Below, one piece after another: positions 1-6,260 of a stretch of 13,006 nucleotides of DNA (the stretch's first letter is position 1; each line of letters begins with the position of its first letter). Source of the stretch: Gammaproteobacteria bacterium (GTDB taxonomy: Bacteria; Pseudomonadota; Gammaproteobacteria; Pseudomonadales; Oleiphilaceae); the NCBI GenBank assembly GCA_003695085.1, contig RFIV01000366.1, forward strand, positions 1 through 13,006, read 5' to 3'. Below the pieces are notes generated by a model, which was not told where the DNA came from, searched no databases, and saw only the letters and a program-made list of their open reading frames with translations. The position numbers were made by a program, and so were the translations under genes.

Positions 1-1
1 C

Positions 2-706
2 AACCGTTATACCAAGAAGCTGCAGCTGTTCGATCTGCCCTTCCTGTTCAAGGACATGAAGGCTGTAGACCGCTTCCAGCACAGCCCGGCCGGTCAGTCC
101 CTGCTCAAGTCCATGGAGAACAAGGGGCTGGTGGGGCTGGGTTATCTGCACAATGGCCTCAAGCAGCTTTCTGCCAGCAAGCCGCTGCGCGTACCGGCTG
201 ATGCAAGCGGGCTCAAGTTCCGCATCATGAGCTCGGACGTACTGGCCGCCCAGTTTGAAGCTGTGGACGCCAACCCGGTGAAGAAGCCCTTCTCCGAAGT
301 CTTCACCCTGCTGCAAACCAAGGCCATTGACGGCCAGGAAAATACCTGGAGCAACATCTACTCCAAGAAGTTCTTTGAAGTGCAGCCTTATATCACCGAG
401 TCCAACCACGGTCTGCTGGACTACATGGTCGTGACTTCAAAAGAGTTCTGGATGAGCCTGCCGGATGATATCCGCCCGGTGATCAAGAAGTCGCTGGACG
501 AAGCGATTGCCTACGGCAACAAGATTGCCATTGAGAAGGCCGAGAGTGACAAGCAGGCGATCATCAAGTCCGGTCGTTCGGAAGTGATTACCCTGAGCGA
601 TGCCGAGCGTGCCCAGTGGGTGGAAGTGATGAAGCCGGTGTGGAAGAAGTTTGAGGATGAAATCGGTGCCGACCTGATTGAGGCGGCCCTCAAGTCCAAC
701 CAGTAA
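2..706 (+). CDS. dctP: TRAP transporter substrate-binding protein DctP (5' partial)
   Basis: Periplasmic solute receptor of a tripartite ATP-independent transporter, which captures a carboxylate (in this subfamily usually succinate, fumarate or malate) and hands it to DctQM. The reading frame is open from base 2, so the signal peptide and roughly the first 100 residues of a ~330-residue protein lie outside the window; 234 codons are visible. The segment LFDLPFLFKDMKAV near the start is typical of the family. The ligand carboxylate is normally held by a conserved arginine, here probably the Arg codon at 221-223 in GLKFRIMSSDVL. The motif AIDGQENTWSNIYSKKFFEV follows about 50 residues later, as usual for DctP/DctP7 receptors. 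dctQ and dctM lie directly downstream. The exact substrate cannot be read from the sequence; C4-dicarboxylate is inferred from overall resemblance. Confidence 0.93.
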   Translation, partial: NRYTKKLQLFDLPFLFKDMKAVDRFQHSPAGQSLLKSMENKGLVGLGYLHNGLKQLSASKPLRVPADASGLKFRIMSSDVLAAQFEAVDANPVKKPFSEVFTLLQTKAIDGQENTWSNIYSKKFFEVQPYITESNHGLLDYMVVTSKEFWMSLPDDIRPVIKKSLDEAIAYGNKIAIEKAESDKQAIIKSGRSEVITLSDAERAQWVEVMKPVWKKFEDEIGADLIEAALKSNQ

Positions 707-719
707 TCCTCGCTAGCCT

Positions 720-742
720 GGCCGCGCCGCCCGGGCGCGGCC
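720..742 (+). promoter_or_regulatory. Intercistronic GC-rich hairpin between dctP and dctQ
   Basis: A perfect 9-bp inverted repeat, GGCCGCGCC (720-728) with GGCGCGGCC (734-742), encloses a 5-base loop. It starts 14 bases after the dctP stop codon, has only G-C pairs and has no T tract after it. It is therefore more likely an mRNA-stabilising or partial-attenuation element than a full terminator. Such hairpins are known to let a binding-protein gene be expressed well above its permease genes; that role here is inference. Confidence 0.6.
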
Positions 743-769
743 GATTCGCTCCAACCCAAGGTGACCGGT

Positions 770-1321
770 ATGTGGATTCGTGTGTTCCATCGGTTTGAAG
801 AAACCTTTATCGCGCTGTTGCTGGTGTCCATGACCCTGCTGGTGTTCGTGGAAACGGTCATGCGCTTCTTTTTCAACAGTGGCCTGCTCTGGGCCGAGGA
901 GGTGACTCTGACCCTCAGTGCCTGGCTGGTGCTCTTTGGTGCGTCTTACGGGGTGCGGGTCAATGCCCACATAGGCGTGGATGCCTTCATCAAGAAGTTC
1001 CCCGACCCGGCTCGCCGGTTCTTTGCCGTGGTGGCGGTCATTCTGGCACTGATCTATTGCGGGCTGTTTATCTATGGTGGCTGGATCTACCTGGCCAAGA
1101 TGAAATTGATCGGTATCGAGATGCAGGATATCCCGATGCAGAAGTGGATTGTGCAAAGCATCCTGCTGATCGGGTTCTGCCTGCTGGCTTTGCGCTTTAC
1201 CGAGTTGTTCTGGCGCGTGATCACCGGTCGCTCGGAAGGCTTCTCCTTTGTCGATGAGGCCAAGGACAGCATGCACCTGGTGCAGGAAGCCGACGATGAT
1301 GAAGAGGAGAAAAAACAATGA
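770..1321 (+). CDS. dctQ: TRAP transporter small permease DctQ
   Basis: Small membrane subunit of the TRAP transporter, which pairs with DctM in the inner membrane. The 183 residues contain four hydrophobic segments at about 12-34, 47-65, 85-108 and 126-147. The family signature is between the first two: LLWAEEVTLTLSAWLVLFGA followed by YGVRVNAHIGVD. I chose ATG 770 because AAGGTGA (758-764) sits 5 bases upstream as the Shine-Dalgarno sequence; the in-frame GTG at 761 lies inside that site and is an unlikely start. The C-terminus is a short acidic tail (EADDDEEEKKQ), and its codons also supply the GAGGAG ribosome binding site of dctM. The stop codon overlaps the dctM start (ATGA at 1318-1321), pointing to translational coupling. 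Confidence 0.95.
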   Translation: MWIRVFHRFEETFIALLLVSMTLLVFVETVMRFFFNSGLLWAEEVTLTLSAWLVLFGASYGVRVNAHIGVDAFIKKFPDPARRFFAVVAVILALIYCGLFIYGGWIYLAKMKLIGIEMQDIPMQKWIVQSILLIGFCLLALRFTELFWRVITGRSEGFSFVDEAKDSMHLVQEADDDEEEKKQ

Positions 1322-2718
1322 CCACGGCCGTCCTCTTCATGCTGCTGTTTTTCTGCATGATCATCGGCATGCCCATTGCCATCGCGCTGGGGCTGTCTTC
1401 GGTGACGACGATTCTGTTTTTCTCCAATGATTCCATTGCCTCCATTGCGCTGAAAATCTACGAGGCGACGTCCGAACACTATACGTTGCTGGCAATACCC
1501 TTCTTCATTCTGTCCTCCGCGTTTCTCTCCACGGGCGGGGTGGCGCGACGGATCATCGATTTTGCCATGGCGTCCGTGGGACATATCCGCGGCGGGCTGG
1601 CGATGGCCTCCGTGCTGGCCTGCATGCTCTTTGCGGCCGTCTCCGGCTCCTCGCCGGCGACCGTAGCGGCTATCGGGTCCATCGTGATTGCCGGCATGGT
1701 GCGTGCGGGCTATCCCATGGCCTTTGGTGCAGGCGTCATTGCCAACGCCGGGACGCTGGGCATCCTGATTCCGCCTTCCATCGTCATGCTGGTCTATGCA
1801 GCGGCGACGGAGGTGTCGGCAGCACGCATGTTCGAAGCGGGGTTGATTCCGGGCATCATGATGGGCTCCATTCTCATGCTGGCGATCTACATTGTGGCCC
1901 GCATCAAGAAACTGCCGTCTCAGCCCTTCCCCGGCTTCCGGCATTTTGCTGGCACCGGTCTGCGGGCGCTGGGAGGGCTGATGCTGATTATTATCGTGCT
2001 CGGTTCCATCTACGGCGGTATCGCCAGCCCCACGGAAGCGGCGGCGGTGGCAGCTGTATACGCTTTCTTCATTGCCGTGGTGGGCTACCGGGATATCGGC
2101 CCGCTCAAGGGAGTGCCCTGGCGCAAGCCGGGTGAAAGCATTGGCTCTGTGGTGGTGCGCGGGATTTCCCAGTCAATCTGGGGGCTGGGGCGTGCCGCTT
2201 TCGACCGGGAGGTGTTCCATGTGGTGATGGATGCGGCGAAGGTGTCCATCATGCTGCTGTTCATCATTGCCAATGCCATGCTTTTTGCCCACGTGCTGAC
2301 CACGGAGCGTATCCCTCATGCCATTGCCGAGGCCATCGTGAGCTGGGGGCTGCCAGCCTGGGGGTTCCTGATCGTGGTCAACCTGCTGTTGCTGGCAGCG
2401 GGCAACTTCATGGAGCCGTCGGCCATTATCCTGATCATGGCACCGATCTTGTTTCCCATTGCGACACGGTTGGGCATTGATCCGATTCACCTGGGTATCA
2501 TTATGGTGGTCAACATGGAAATCGGCATGCTCACGCCACCGGTGGGGCTCAACCTGTTCGTGACGGCGGGCATTACCGGCAAGTCGATTGGCTGGGCGAT
2601 TCGTGCTGCGCTGCCCTGGCTGGGGCTGCTGCTGTTCTTCCTGATACTGATTACCTACATCCCCGCCATCTCCATGGCATTGCCGGAGTATCTGGATTCC
2701 TTGCGAATGGGTAACTGA
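1318..2718 (+). CDS. dctM: TRAP transporter large permease DctM
   Basis: Large transport subunit that carries out sodium-coupled uptake of the substrate delivered by DctP. The 466 residues are almost entirely hydrophobic, with about a dozen membrane segments. Conserved DctM motifs are visible: AAVSGSSPATVAAIGSI (about 106-122), GTLGILIPPSIVMLVYA (about 145-161), IASPTEAAAVAAVYA (about 235-249) and GMLTPPVGLNLFVTAG near the C-terminus. The protein is about 40 residues longer than the ~427 typical of many DctM proteins. The extra length is a polar stretch around residues 259-298, between YRDI and the segment DAAKVSIMLLFIIANA. Some DctM subfamilies may have this stretch normally. The Shine-Dalgarno GAGGAG is at 1304-1309. 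Translation is probably coupled to dctQ through the 4-base overlap. Confidence 0.96.
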   Translation: MTTAVLFMLLFFCMIIGMPIAIALGLSSVTTILFFSNDSIASIALKIYEATSEHYTLLAIPFFILSSAFLSTGGVARRIIDFAMASVGHIRGGLAMASVLACMLFAAVSGSSPATVAAIGSIVIAGMVRAGYPMAFGAGVIANAGTLGILIPPSIVMLVYAAATEVSAARMFEAGLIPGIMMGSILMLAIYIVARIKKLPSQPFPGFRHFAGTGLRALGGLMLIIIVLGSIYGGIASPTEAAAVAAVYAFFIAVVGYRDIGPLKGVPWRKPGESIGSVVVRGISQSIWGLGRAAFDREVFHVVMDAAKVSIMLLFIIANAMLFAHVLTTERIPHAIAEAIVSWGLPAWGFLIVVNLLLLAAGNFMEPSAIILIMAPILFPIATRLGIDPIHLGIIMVVNMEIGMLTPPVGLNLFVTAGITGKSIGWAIRAALPWLGLLLFFLILITYIPAISMALPEYLDSLRMGN

Positions 2719-2725
2719 TTCAGGG

Positions 2726-2754
2726 TTGTGTTTAGTCCCGGGCTTCTCTAGACT
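2726..2754 (+). promoter_or_regulatory. Possible sigma-70 promoter for slyD
   Basis: TTGTGT (2726-2731) and TAGACT (2749-2754) are separated by 17 bases and match the -35 and -10 consensus at 3/6 and 4/6 positions. The predicted transcript start is near 2761, just before the hairpin at 2764. Moderate to weak match, supported mainly by position: it begins 7 bases after dctM ends, and slyD is functionally unrelated to the transporter. Confidence 0.35.
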
Positions 2755-2763
2755 GCTAATTGC

Positions 2764-2784
2764 GGCCCAGAGAGGCCTTTTTTT
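2764..2784 (+). terminator. Short intrinsic-terminator-like element after dctM
   Basis: GGCC (2764-2767) and GGCC (2774-2777) flank a 6-base loop and are followed directly by seven T residues (2778-2784). The T tract is convincing but the stem is only 4 bp, so the terminator may be leaky. It would end dctPQM transcripts. Confidence 0.4.
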
Positions 2785-2810
2785 ATACGATTGGAAATTG
2801 AGGAAACACC

Positions 2811-3272
2811 ATGTCCGAGAACAACCCCCGTGTCGTGACCATCCATTACACCCTGAAGAACGATGCGGGTGAGGTACTGGACAGCTCCGAAGGACAGGAG
2901 CCGTTGAGCTACCTTGAGGGTGCACAGAACATTATTCCGGGGCTGGAACGCGCCCTGAACGGCCTGGCTTCAGGCGACAAGACTCAGGTCTCCATCGAGC
3001 CGGAAGACGCTTATGGCGAGCGCTCCGAAGAAATGATCCAGCAGGTGCCCCTGAATGCCTTTGAAGGTGTGGACAAGGTGGAAGCCGGGATGCGTTTCCA
3101 GGCGCAGACGCCGTATGGTCCGCGTGTTGTCGAGGTGACTGCAGTGACGGAAGAGCACGCAACCGTGGATGCCAACCACCCGCTGGCGGGTGAGCGCCTG
3201 CACTTTGACGTGGAAGTCGTGGAAGCCCGCGAAGCGACCGCTGAAGAAGTCGAACACGGCCACGTGCACTGA
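2811..3272 (+). CDS. slyD: FKBP-type peptidyl-prolyl cis-trans isomerase, SlyD family
   Basis: Cytoplasmic prolyl isomerase and chaperone of 153 residues. The FKBP half is seen in VTIHYTLKNDAGEVLDSS (about 9-26) and in IIPGLERALNGLASGD with VSIEPEDAYGE after it (about 41-70). The insert-in-flap chaperone domain follows (about 72-120, including NAFEGVDKVEAGMRF), then the closing strand with DANHPLAGERLHFDVEVV. The tail EEVEHGHVH is a very short version of the metal-binding tail; E. coli SlyD is 196 residues with a long His/Cys-rich tail, while shorter His-rich tails are common in Pseudomonas SlyD. Nickel binding could still occur but would be reduced (inference). Shine-Dalgarno GAGGAAA lies about 6 bases before ATG 2811. 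The gene stands alone and converges on the VOC gene downstream. SlpA (FkpB) is the alternative, but the histidine tail favours SlyD. Confidence 0.9.
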   Translation: MSENNPRVVTIHYTLKNDAGEVLDSSEGQEPLSYLEGAQNIIPGLERALNGLASGDKTQVSIEPEDAYGERSEEMIQQVPLNAFEGVDKVEAGMRFQAQTPYGPRVVEVTAVTEEHATVDANHPLAGERLHFDVEVVEAREATAEEVEHGHVH

Positions 3273-3289
3273 GCACGCTGAGTCCTTTA

Positions 3290-3318
3290 CCGGTCGGTCG
3301 CGTCAGCGACCGAGCCGG
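3290..3318. terminator. Shared hairpin at the slyD / VOC convergent junction
   Basis: Arms 3290-3301 and 3306-3318 pair over 12 bp with one bulged G (3314) and a 4-base loop (GTCA). There is no T tract on either strand. The hairpin overlaps the last codons and stop of the minus-strand VOC gene, so it can serve only as a compact two-way terminator or 3'-end stabiliser. The structure is read directly; its function is inferred. Confidence 0.5.
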
Positions 3319-3659
3319 CTGAACGGCGTGGCCAGCACCAGCTGATTGCCCGCCGGATCCTTCAGGTAAAACTCCCGGTTACGCCATGCGGTGTTGACGG
3401 GCGGGGTCAGTGTGGGATCTGCAGCAGACAGGGGCAGATACGAGGCGTCCACATCCTCCACATAGAAATACAGCTTCTGCGGCGCACTCAGCTGCGCATC
3501 ATCCGACAGATATACCTTCAGTCCTGCGCGTGACAACTGCGCGAAATGTCCGTCCTTGTCCCAGACCCAATCGGCCGTGAATCCGAGAAATGATGTGTAG
3601 TAGTGAAGACTGCTGTCCCAGTCACGTGTCGGGATCACCGGGATAATCAGACCGGACAT
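3303..3659 (-). CDS. VOC superfamily protein (glyoxalase / bleomycin-resistance fold)
   Basis: Small cytoplasmic protein of 118 residues with the paired beta-alpha-beta-beta-beta architecture of the vicinal oxygen chelate superfamily. The first half starts IIPVIPTRDWDSSLHYYTSF, and the second ends with the typical REFYLKDPAGNQLVLA. It lacks the histidine expected as first metal ligand in true glyoxalase I and dioxygenases. It therefore looks closer to the metal-free bleomycin-resistance-like group, which binds small molecules without obvious catalysis. The start at 3659 is supported by GGAGT six bases upstream on the minus strand. It is transcribed divergently from ndh, and its end overlaps a hairpin shared with slyD. 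The real ligand or substrate is unknown. Confidence 0.85.
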   Translation of the reverse strand: MSGLIIPVIPTRDWDSSLHYYTSFLGFTADWVWDKDGHFAQLSRAGLKVYLSDDAQLSAPQKLYFYVEDVDASYLPLSAADPTLTPPVNTAWRNREFYLKDPAGNQLVLATPFSRLGR

Positions 3660-3696
3660 GCGTGGACTCCTTCATGGTGGCCCTGTTCATGGACCG

Positions 3697-3725
3697 AGTC
3701 TGTCCGGATCGGGCAGGCGTGTCAA
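3697..3725 (-). promoter_or_regulatory. Predicted sigma-70 promoter of the VOC gene
   Basis: On the minus strand a perfect TTGACA (3725-3720) is followed after 17 bases by CAGACT (3702-3697), a 3/6 match to the -10 box. The predicted start is near 3690, about 30 bases before the ATG. Its -35 box overlaps the -35 region of the ndh promoter. Confidence 0.5.
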
Positions 3726-3747
3726 TTTACGTGGAAACCCGTATAAT
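3719..3747 (+). promoter_or_regulatory. Predicted strong sigma-70 promoter of ndh
   Basis: GTGTCA (3719-3724, 4/6 to TTGACA), a 17-base spacer and a perfect TATAAT (3742-3747). The predicted start is near 3754, giving a short leader of about 24 bases to the ndh ATG. The -10 box is followed by GCGCGCC, a GC-rich discriminator of the type found at promoters that respond to ppGpp and growth rate. Confidence 0.7.
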
Positions 3748-3777
3748 GCGCGCCCACGTGGTAGAGAGGAGGTCAGG

Positions 3778-5070
3778 ATGGAGCGAATCGTGATCGTTGG
3801 CGGGGGTGCCGGCGGACTGGAGCTGGCGACTCGCCTGGGGCGCAAGTTGGGTCGCAAGGGGCGGGCTGAAATCCATCTGGTGGATCTGGCCCCCTCGCAC
3901 ATCTGGAAGCCCCTGTTGCATGAGGTGGCCACCGGTTCCCTGGACACCGGGGTCGATGAGGTGAGCTACCGCGGGCATGCCCACCGCAATCACTTTCATT
4001 TCCATTTGGGGCGCATGTGTGGGCTGGATCGTGAGCACAAGACTGTCACGCTGGCACCGCTGCTGGATGATCAGGGGCGCGAGATCAAGCCGGAGCGCAC
4101 GCTGCCCTATGATACGCTGGTGATGGCCCTGGGCAGCCAGACCAATGATTTCGGCACGCCGGGTGCGCGCGAGCATTGCGCTTTTCTGGACCGGCGCGAA
4201 GAGGCCGAGCGCTTCCACAAGCGCCTGATCAACACCTTCCTCAAGCTCAGTCAGGAAGCCGAGCGTAGCGAGGATGTGCTGCTGCGGGTGGCCATTGTCG
4301 GTGCCGGCGCCACCGGCGTGGAACTGTCTGCGGAGCTGTATAACACCATCAACCTGCTCGAGGCCTATGGCATCAATCTGGGCCCGCAGAATCTCAAGGT
4401 CACGCTGATCGAAGCCGGTGAGCGCATTCTGCCCGCCCTGCCGCCGCGTATTTCAGGCGCGGTCGTCCGCGAACTGTCGGGGCTGGGCGTGGATGTGCGC
4501 ACGGGCGTGCGCATTACGGAAGTCACGGAAGACGGACTGAAAACCGCGGAAGGTGAGCTGATTCCCGCCTCGCTGAAAGTCTGGGCGGCGGGTGTGAAAG
4601 CGCCCGAGTTCCTGACCCGGCTGGGGCTTGAAACCAACCGTATCAACCAGATCATGGTCCGGCCCACGCTGCAGAGCACGGTGGATGAGCATATCTTTGC
4701 CATCGGCGACTGTGCCGGGTGTCCGCAGCCGGAAGGCAAGTGGGTCCCGCCCCGGGCCCAGGCGGCCCATCAGCAGGCGGAGCACCTGTATCGCAACCTG
4801 CTGCGGCGGATGAAAGGTCAGCACATGAAGGACTACGTGTATCACGATCATGGTTCGCTGGTGTCCCTGAGTCGCTACTCCACAGTCGGCAGCCTGATGG
4901 GCAACCTGACGGGCAAGTCGATGATCGTGGAAGGCCGGATTGCGCGAATCGTCTATATCTCGCTGTACCGCATGCACCAGAAGGCCCTGTTCGGGTTCTG
5001 GCGCATGTTGCTGATCGTGTTGGCCAGCCGGATCAACCGGGTCATCCGGCCGCGGCTGAAGCTGCATTGA
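3778..5070 (+). CDS. ndh: Type II NADH:quinone oxidoreductase (NDH-2)
   Basis: Membrane-associated flavoprotein that oxidises NADH and reduces quinone without pumping protons, feeding the aerobic respiratory chain. At 430 residues it is close to E. coli Ndh (434), and I recognise near-identical blocks along its length. The FAD Rossmann motif is G8-G9-G10-A11-G12-G13, followed by WKPLLHEVATGSLD. The NADH Rossmann motif is G175-A-G177-A-T-G180-VELSAEL. A second FAD contact is AIGDCAGCP (308-316). The quinone/FAD-site signature PPRAQAAHQ is at 324-332. The basic C-terminal end RINRVIRPRLKLH is the usual membrane-anchoring region. I chose ATG 3778 because AGGAGG (3767-3772) is 5 bases upstream and the protein then begins as Ndh does. 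The frame is open further upstream (to 3658), but that part crosses the promoter. Transcribed alone, convergent with yqhA. Confidence 0.97.
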   Translation: MERIVIVGGGAGGLELATRLGRKLGRKGRAEIHLVDLAPSHIWKPLLHEVATGSLDTGVDEVSYRGHAHRNHFHFHLGRMCGLDREHKTVTLAPLLDDQGREIKPERTLPYDTLVMALGSQTNDFGTPGAREHCAFLDRREEAERFHKRLINTFLKLSQEAERSEDVLLRVAIVGAGATGVELSAELYNTINLLEAYGINLGPQNLKVTLIEAGERILPALPPRISGAVVRELSGLGVDVRTGVRITEVTEDGLKTAEGELIPASLKVWAAGVKAPEFLTRLGLETNRINQIMVRPTLQSTVDEHIFAIGDCAGCPQPEGKWVPPRAQAAHQQAEHLYRNLLRRMKGQHMKDYVYHDHGSLVSLSRYSTVGSLMGNLTGKSMIVEGRIARIVYISLYRMHQKALFGFWRMLLIVLASRINRVIRPRLKLH

Positions 5071-5076
5071 AACACG

Positions 5077-5100
5077 CCGGAGGGCCGGGATGCCCTCCGG
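5077..5100. terminator. Shared hairpin at the ndh / yqhA convergent junction
   Basis: A perfect 9-bp stem, CCGGAGGGC (5077-5085) with GCCCTCCGG (5092-5100), has a 6-base loop. It begins 6 bases after the ndh stop and ends 6 bases before the end of the minus-strand yqhA. No T tract follows on either strand. It is probably a two-way terminator or transcript end. Confidence 0.6.
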
Positions 5101-5106
5101 GCGGCC

Positions 5107-5595
5107 TCAGTGCCGGGTCAGCTTGTCGAGCATGCCCATGGCGAAAGCCGAGATCACAAAGGTCAGGTGAATGACGACGTACCAGATGAAGTCTTCGTTT
5201 TCCACCTCATGGGCGTTCAGAAAGATCTTCAGCAGATGAATGGATGATATCGCCACGATGGAGGCTGCCACCTTGTTCTTGAGGGATGTGGCATCCATCT
5301 TTCCCAGCCAGTGCAGCTTTTCCTCATTGCCGTCCAGATCCAGACGCGAGACGAAATTTTCGTAGCCACTGAACATCACCATCACCAGCAGCCCGCCGAC
5401 CAGTACCAGGTCAATCAGGGTCAGCGCGAGCAGAATGAGGTCGGACTCCTTTATCTCGAAAATGATGGGAAAGACGTGAATCACCTCCTGAAAGAACTTG
5501 AGTCCGAGCAGGACGAGAATCAGGCTCAGCCCCAGGTAAATGGGGGCCAGCAGCCAGCGGGAGGCGTACATGAGGTTTTCGATCAGGCGTTCCAT
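5107..5595 (-). CDS. yqhA: UPF0114 family inner membrane protein YqhA
   Basis: Integral membrane protein of unknown function, 162 residues, very like E. coli YqhA in length and sequence. Matching blocks are the N-terminus MERLIENLMYASRWLLAP, the central VGGLLVMVMFSGYENFVS, and the strongly conserved GKMDATSLKNKVAASIVAIS. Four hydrophobic segments are visible at about 14-35, 53-75, 108-127 and 136-155. The start is supported by GGAG five bases upstream on the minus strand. The gene is monocistronic: convergent with ndh and divergent from the pilin operon across 193 bases. I found no convincing -35/-10 pair for it; a TATAGG lies on its strand shortly before the gene but has no partner. No function should be read from its neighbours. 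Confidence 0.95.
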   Translation of the reverse strand: MERLIENLMYASRWLLAPIYLGLSLILVLLGLKFFQEVIHVFPIIFEIKESDLILLALTLIDLVLVGGLLVMVMFSGYENFVSRLDLDGNEEKLHWLGKMDATSLKNKVAASIVAISSIHLLKIFLNAHEVENEDFIWYVVIHLTFVISAFAMGMLDKLTRH

Positions 5596-5686
5596 TCGGG
5601 CTCCGAGGTCGTGTCCGGCCTATAGGGTGCGGACTGACGGCGGATTTTTCAAGTGTAGAGTCCGTCACATTTGAGCACGGGGCGCG

Positions 5687-5716
5687 ACCGTTTATCCCCG
5701 ATACGGTGCCGCTCGT
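5687..5716 (+). promoter_or_regulatory. Tandem LytTR/AlgR-like boxes upstream of the minor pilin operon
   Basis: ACCGTTTAT (5687-5695) fits the general LytTR half-site pattern at every position and differs by one base from the AlgR core CCGTTTGTC when extended to 5696. GCCGCTCGT (5708-5716) fits at 7 of 9 positions and is one base off the other AlgR core, CCGTTCGTC. They are direct repeats with a 12-bp spacer, 21 bp start to start, the spacing expected for a LytTR dimer. In Pseudomonas aeruginosa AlgR activates the equivalent fimU-pilVWXY1Y2E operon. Box matches and spacing are seen directly; AlgR-type control is inferred. The rest of the 5596-5788 gap shows no gene. Confidence 0.45.
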
Positions 5717-5748
5717 CGGATCAGCGCACCCCTTGCGCGTGAGCCGTC

Positions 5749-5754
5749 TACACT
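5749..5754 (+). promoter_or_regulatory. Possible -10 box of the minor pilin operon
   Basis: TACACT matches TATAAT at 4/6 positions and has no recognisable -35 hexamer 16-18 bases upstream, as expected for an activator-dependent promoter. A start near 5761 would put the two LytTR-like boxes at about -49 and -70. Other AT-rich words nearby (GATAAA at 5765) are possible alternatives. Confidence 0.25.
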
Positions 5755-5788
5755 GATAGCCAGTGATAAAAGCCTGCAGGAAGATGCC

Positions 5789-6250
5789 ATGAGCAGACAG
5801 GAAAAAGGGTTCACGCTGGTCGAGCTGATGATGACGCTTGCCGTGATCGGGGTCATTGCGGTGTTCGCGCTGCCCATGTTCGGGGATGTGGTGGAACGCA
5901 ACCGGGTGGTGGCGAAGTCCAACGAGATCGTGGGGGCTATTGCCTTTGCCCGAACGGAAGCGGTGAAGACCGGCAAGGCCGCCTACGTGGAAGCCACGGG
6001 CGGAGACTGGAAAAACGGTTTGAGTGTGACCGATTCGAAGCGCACCACAACGCTGCGCCAGGTAGATCTGCCGAAAGGCTATACCCTGGCGGCAACGACG
6101 ACAACCGTGGCGGTGGGCTTTGACTCGACCGGGTTTGCTTCCTCTACGCTGACGTTGCGCCTGTGCCCGGCTGACAAGTCCATACCCGGAAAAGAGTACA
6201 GCATCGCCAAGTCCGGCCTGGTGTCTGTCACGAGCTACACCTGCCCTTGA
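5789..6250 (+). CDS. fimU: GspH/FimT family minor pilin, FimU-like
   Basis: Minor pilin of the type IV pilus priming complex, 153 residues. It has a short class III leader, MSRQEKG, cut before F8 by prepilin peptidase PilD, then the hydrophobic helix FTLVELMMTLAVIGVIAVFA with Glu at mature position 5 (E12). The globular part carries the family block VGAIAFARTEAVKTG (about 48-62). A cysteine pair, C126 and C152 (second-last residue), probably forms the C-terminal disulfide loop seen in FimU. The arginine motif GRxR described in DNA-binding FimT proteins is absent, which together with the position directly before pilV favours FimU. The databank name could equally be FimT. Shine-Dalgarno AGGAAG is at 5778-5783. 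It is the first gene of the operon, 10 bases before pilV. Confidence 0.9.
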   Translation: MSRQEKGFTLVELMMTLAVIGVIAVFALPMFGDVVERNRVVAKSNEIVGAIAFARTEAVKTGKAAYVEATGGDWKNGLSVTDSKRTTTLRQVDLPKGYTLAATTTTVAVGFDSTGFASSTLTLRLCPADKSIPGKEYSIAKSGLVSVTSYTCP

Positions 6251-6260
6251 GGAGACAACT

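Noticed and set aside
761..769. GTG start for dctQ
   Set aside because: The GTG is part of the AAGGTGA Shine-Dalgarno sequence serving ATG 770.
1087..1944. Open frame of 285 codons on the minus strand across dctQ and dctM
   Set aside because: Low-complexity His/Arg/Gly composition opposite clear membrane-protein genes; no start signal. The same applies to 713-1318 minus and 2173-2925 minus.
3658..3777. Upstream extension of the ndh reading frame by 40 codons
   Set aside because: The extension covers the predicted promoter and divergent region, lacks a ribosome site, and does not resemble Ndh, whereas ATG 3778 has AGGAGG 5 bases upstream and gives the normal N-terminus.
5743..5751. Third LytTR-like word GCCGTCTAC upstream of fimU
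   Set aside because: Matches only 6 of 9 pattern positions, breaks the 21-bp phasing and overlaps the candidate -10 box.
5751..5765. Small inverted repeat CACTG-ATAGC-CAGTG before fimU
   Set aside because: A 5-bp arm is expected by chance in a region this size and matches no operator I recognise.
5596..5788. Possible sigma-54 promoter for the pilin operon
   Set aside because: No GG-N10-GC arrangement with the rest of the -24/-12 consensus was found in the gap.
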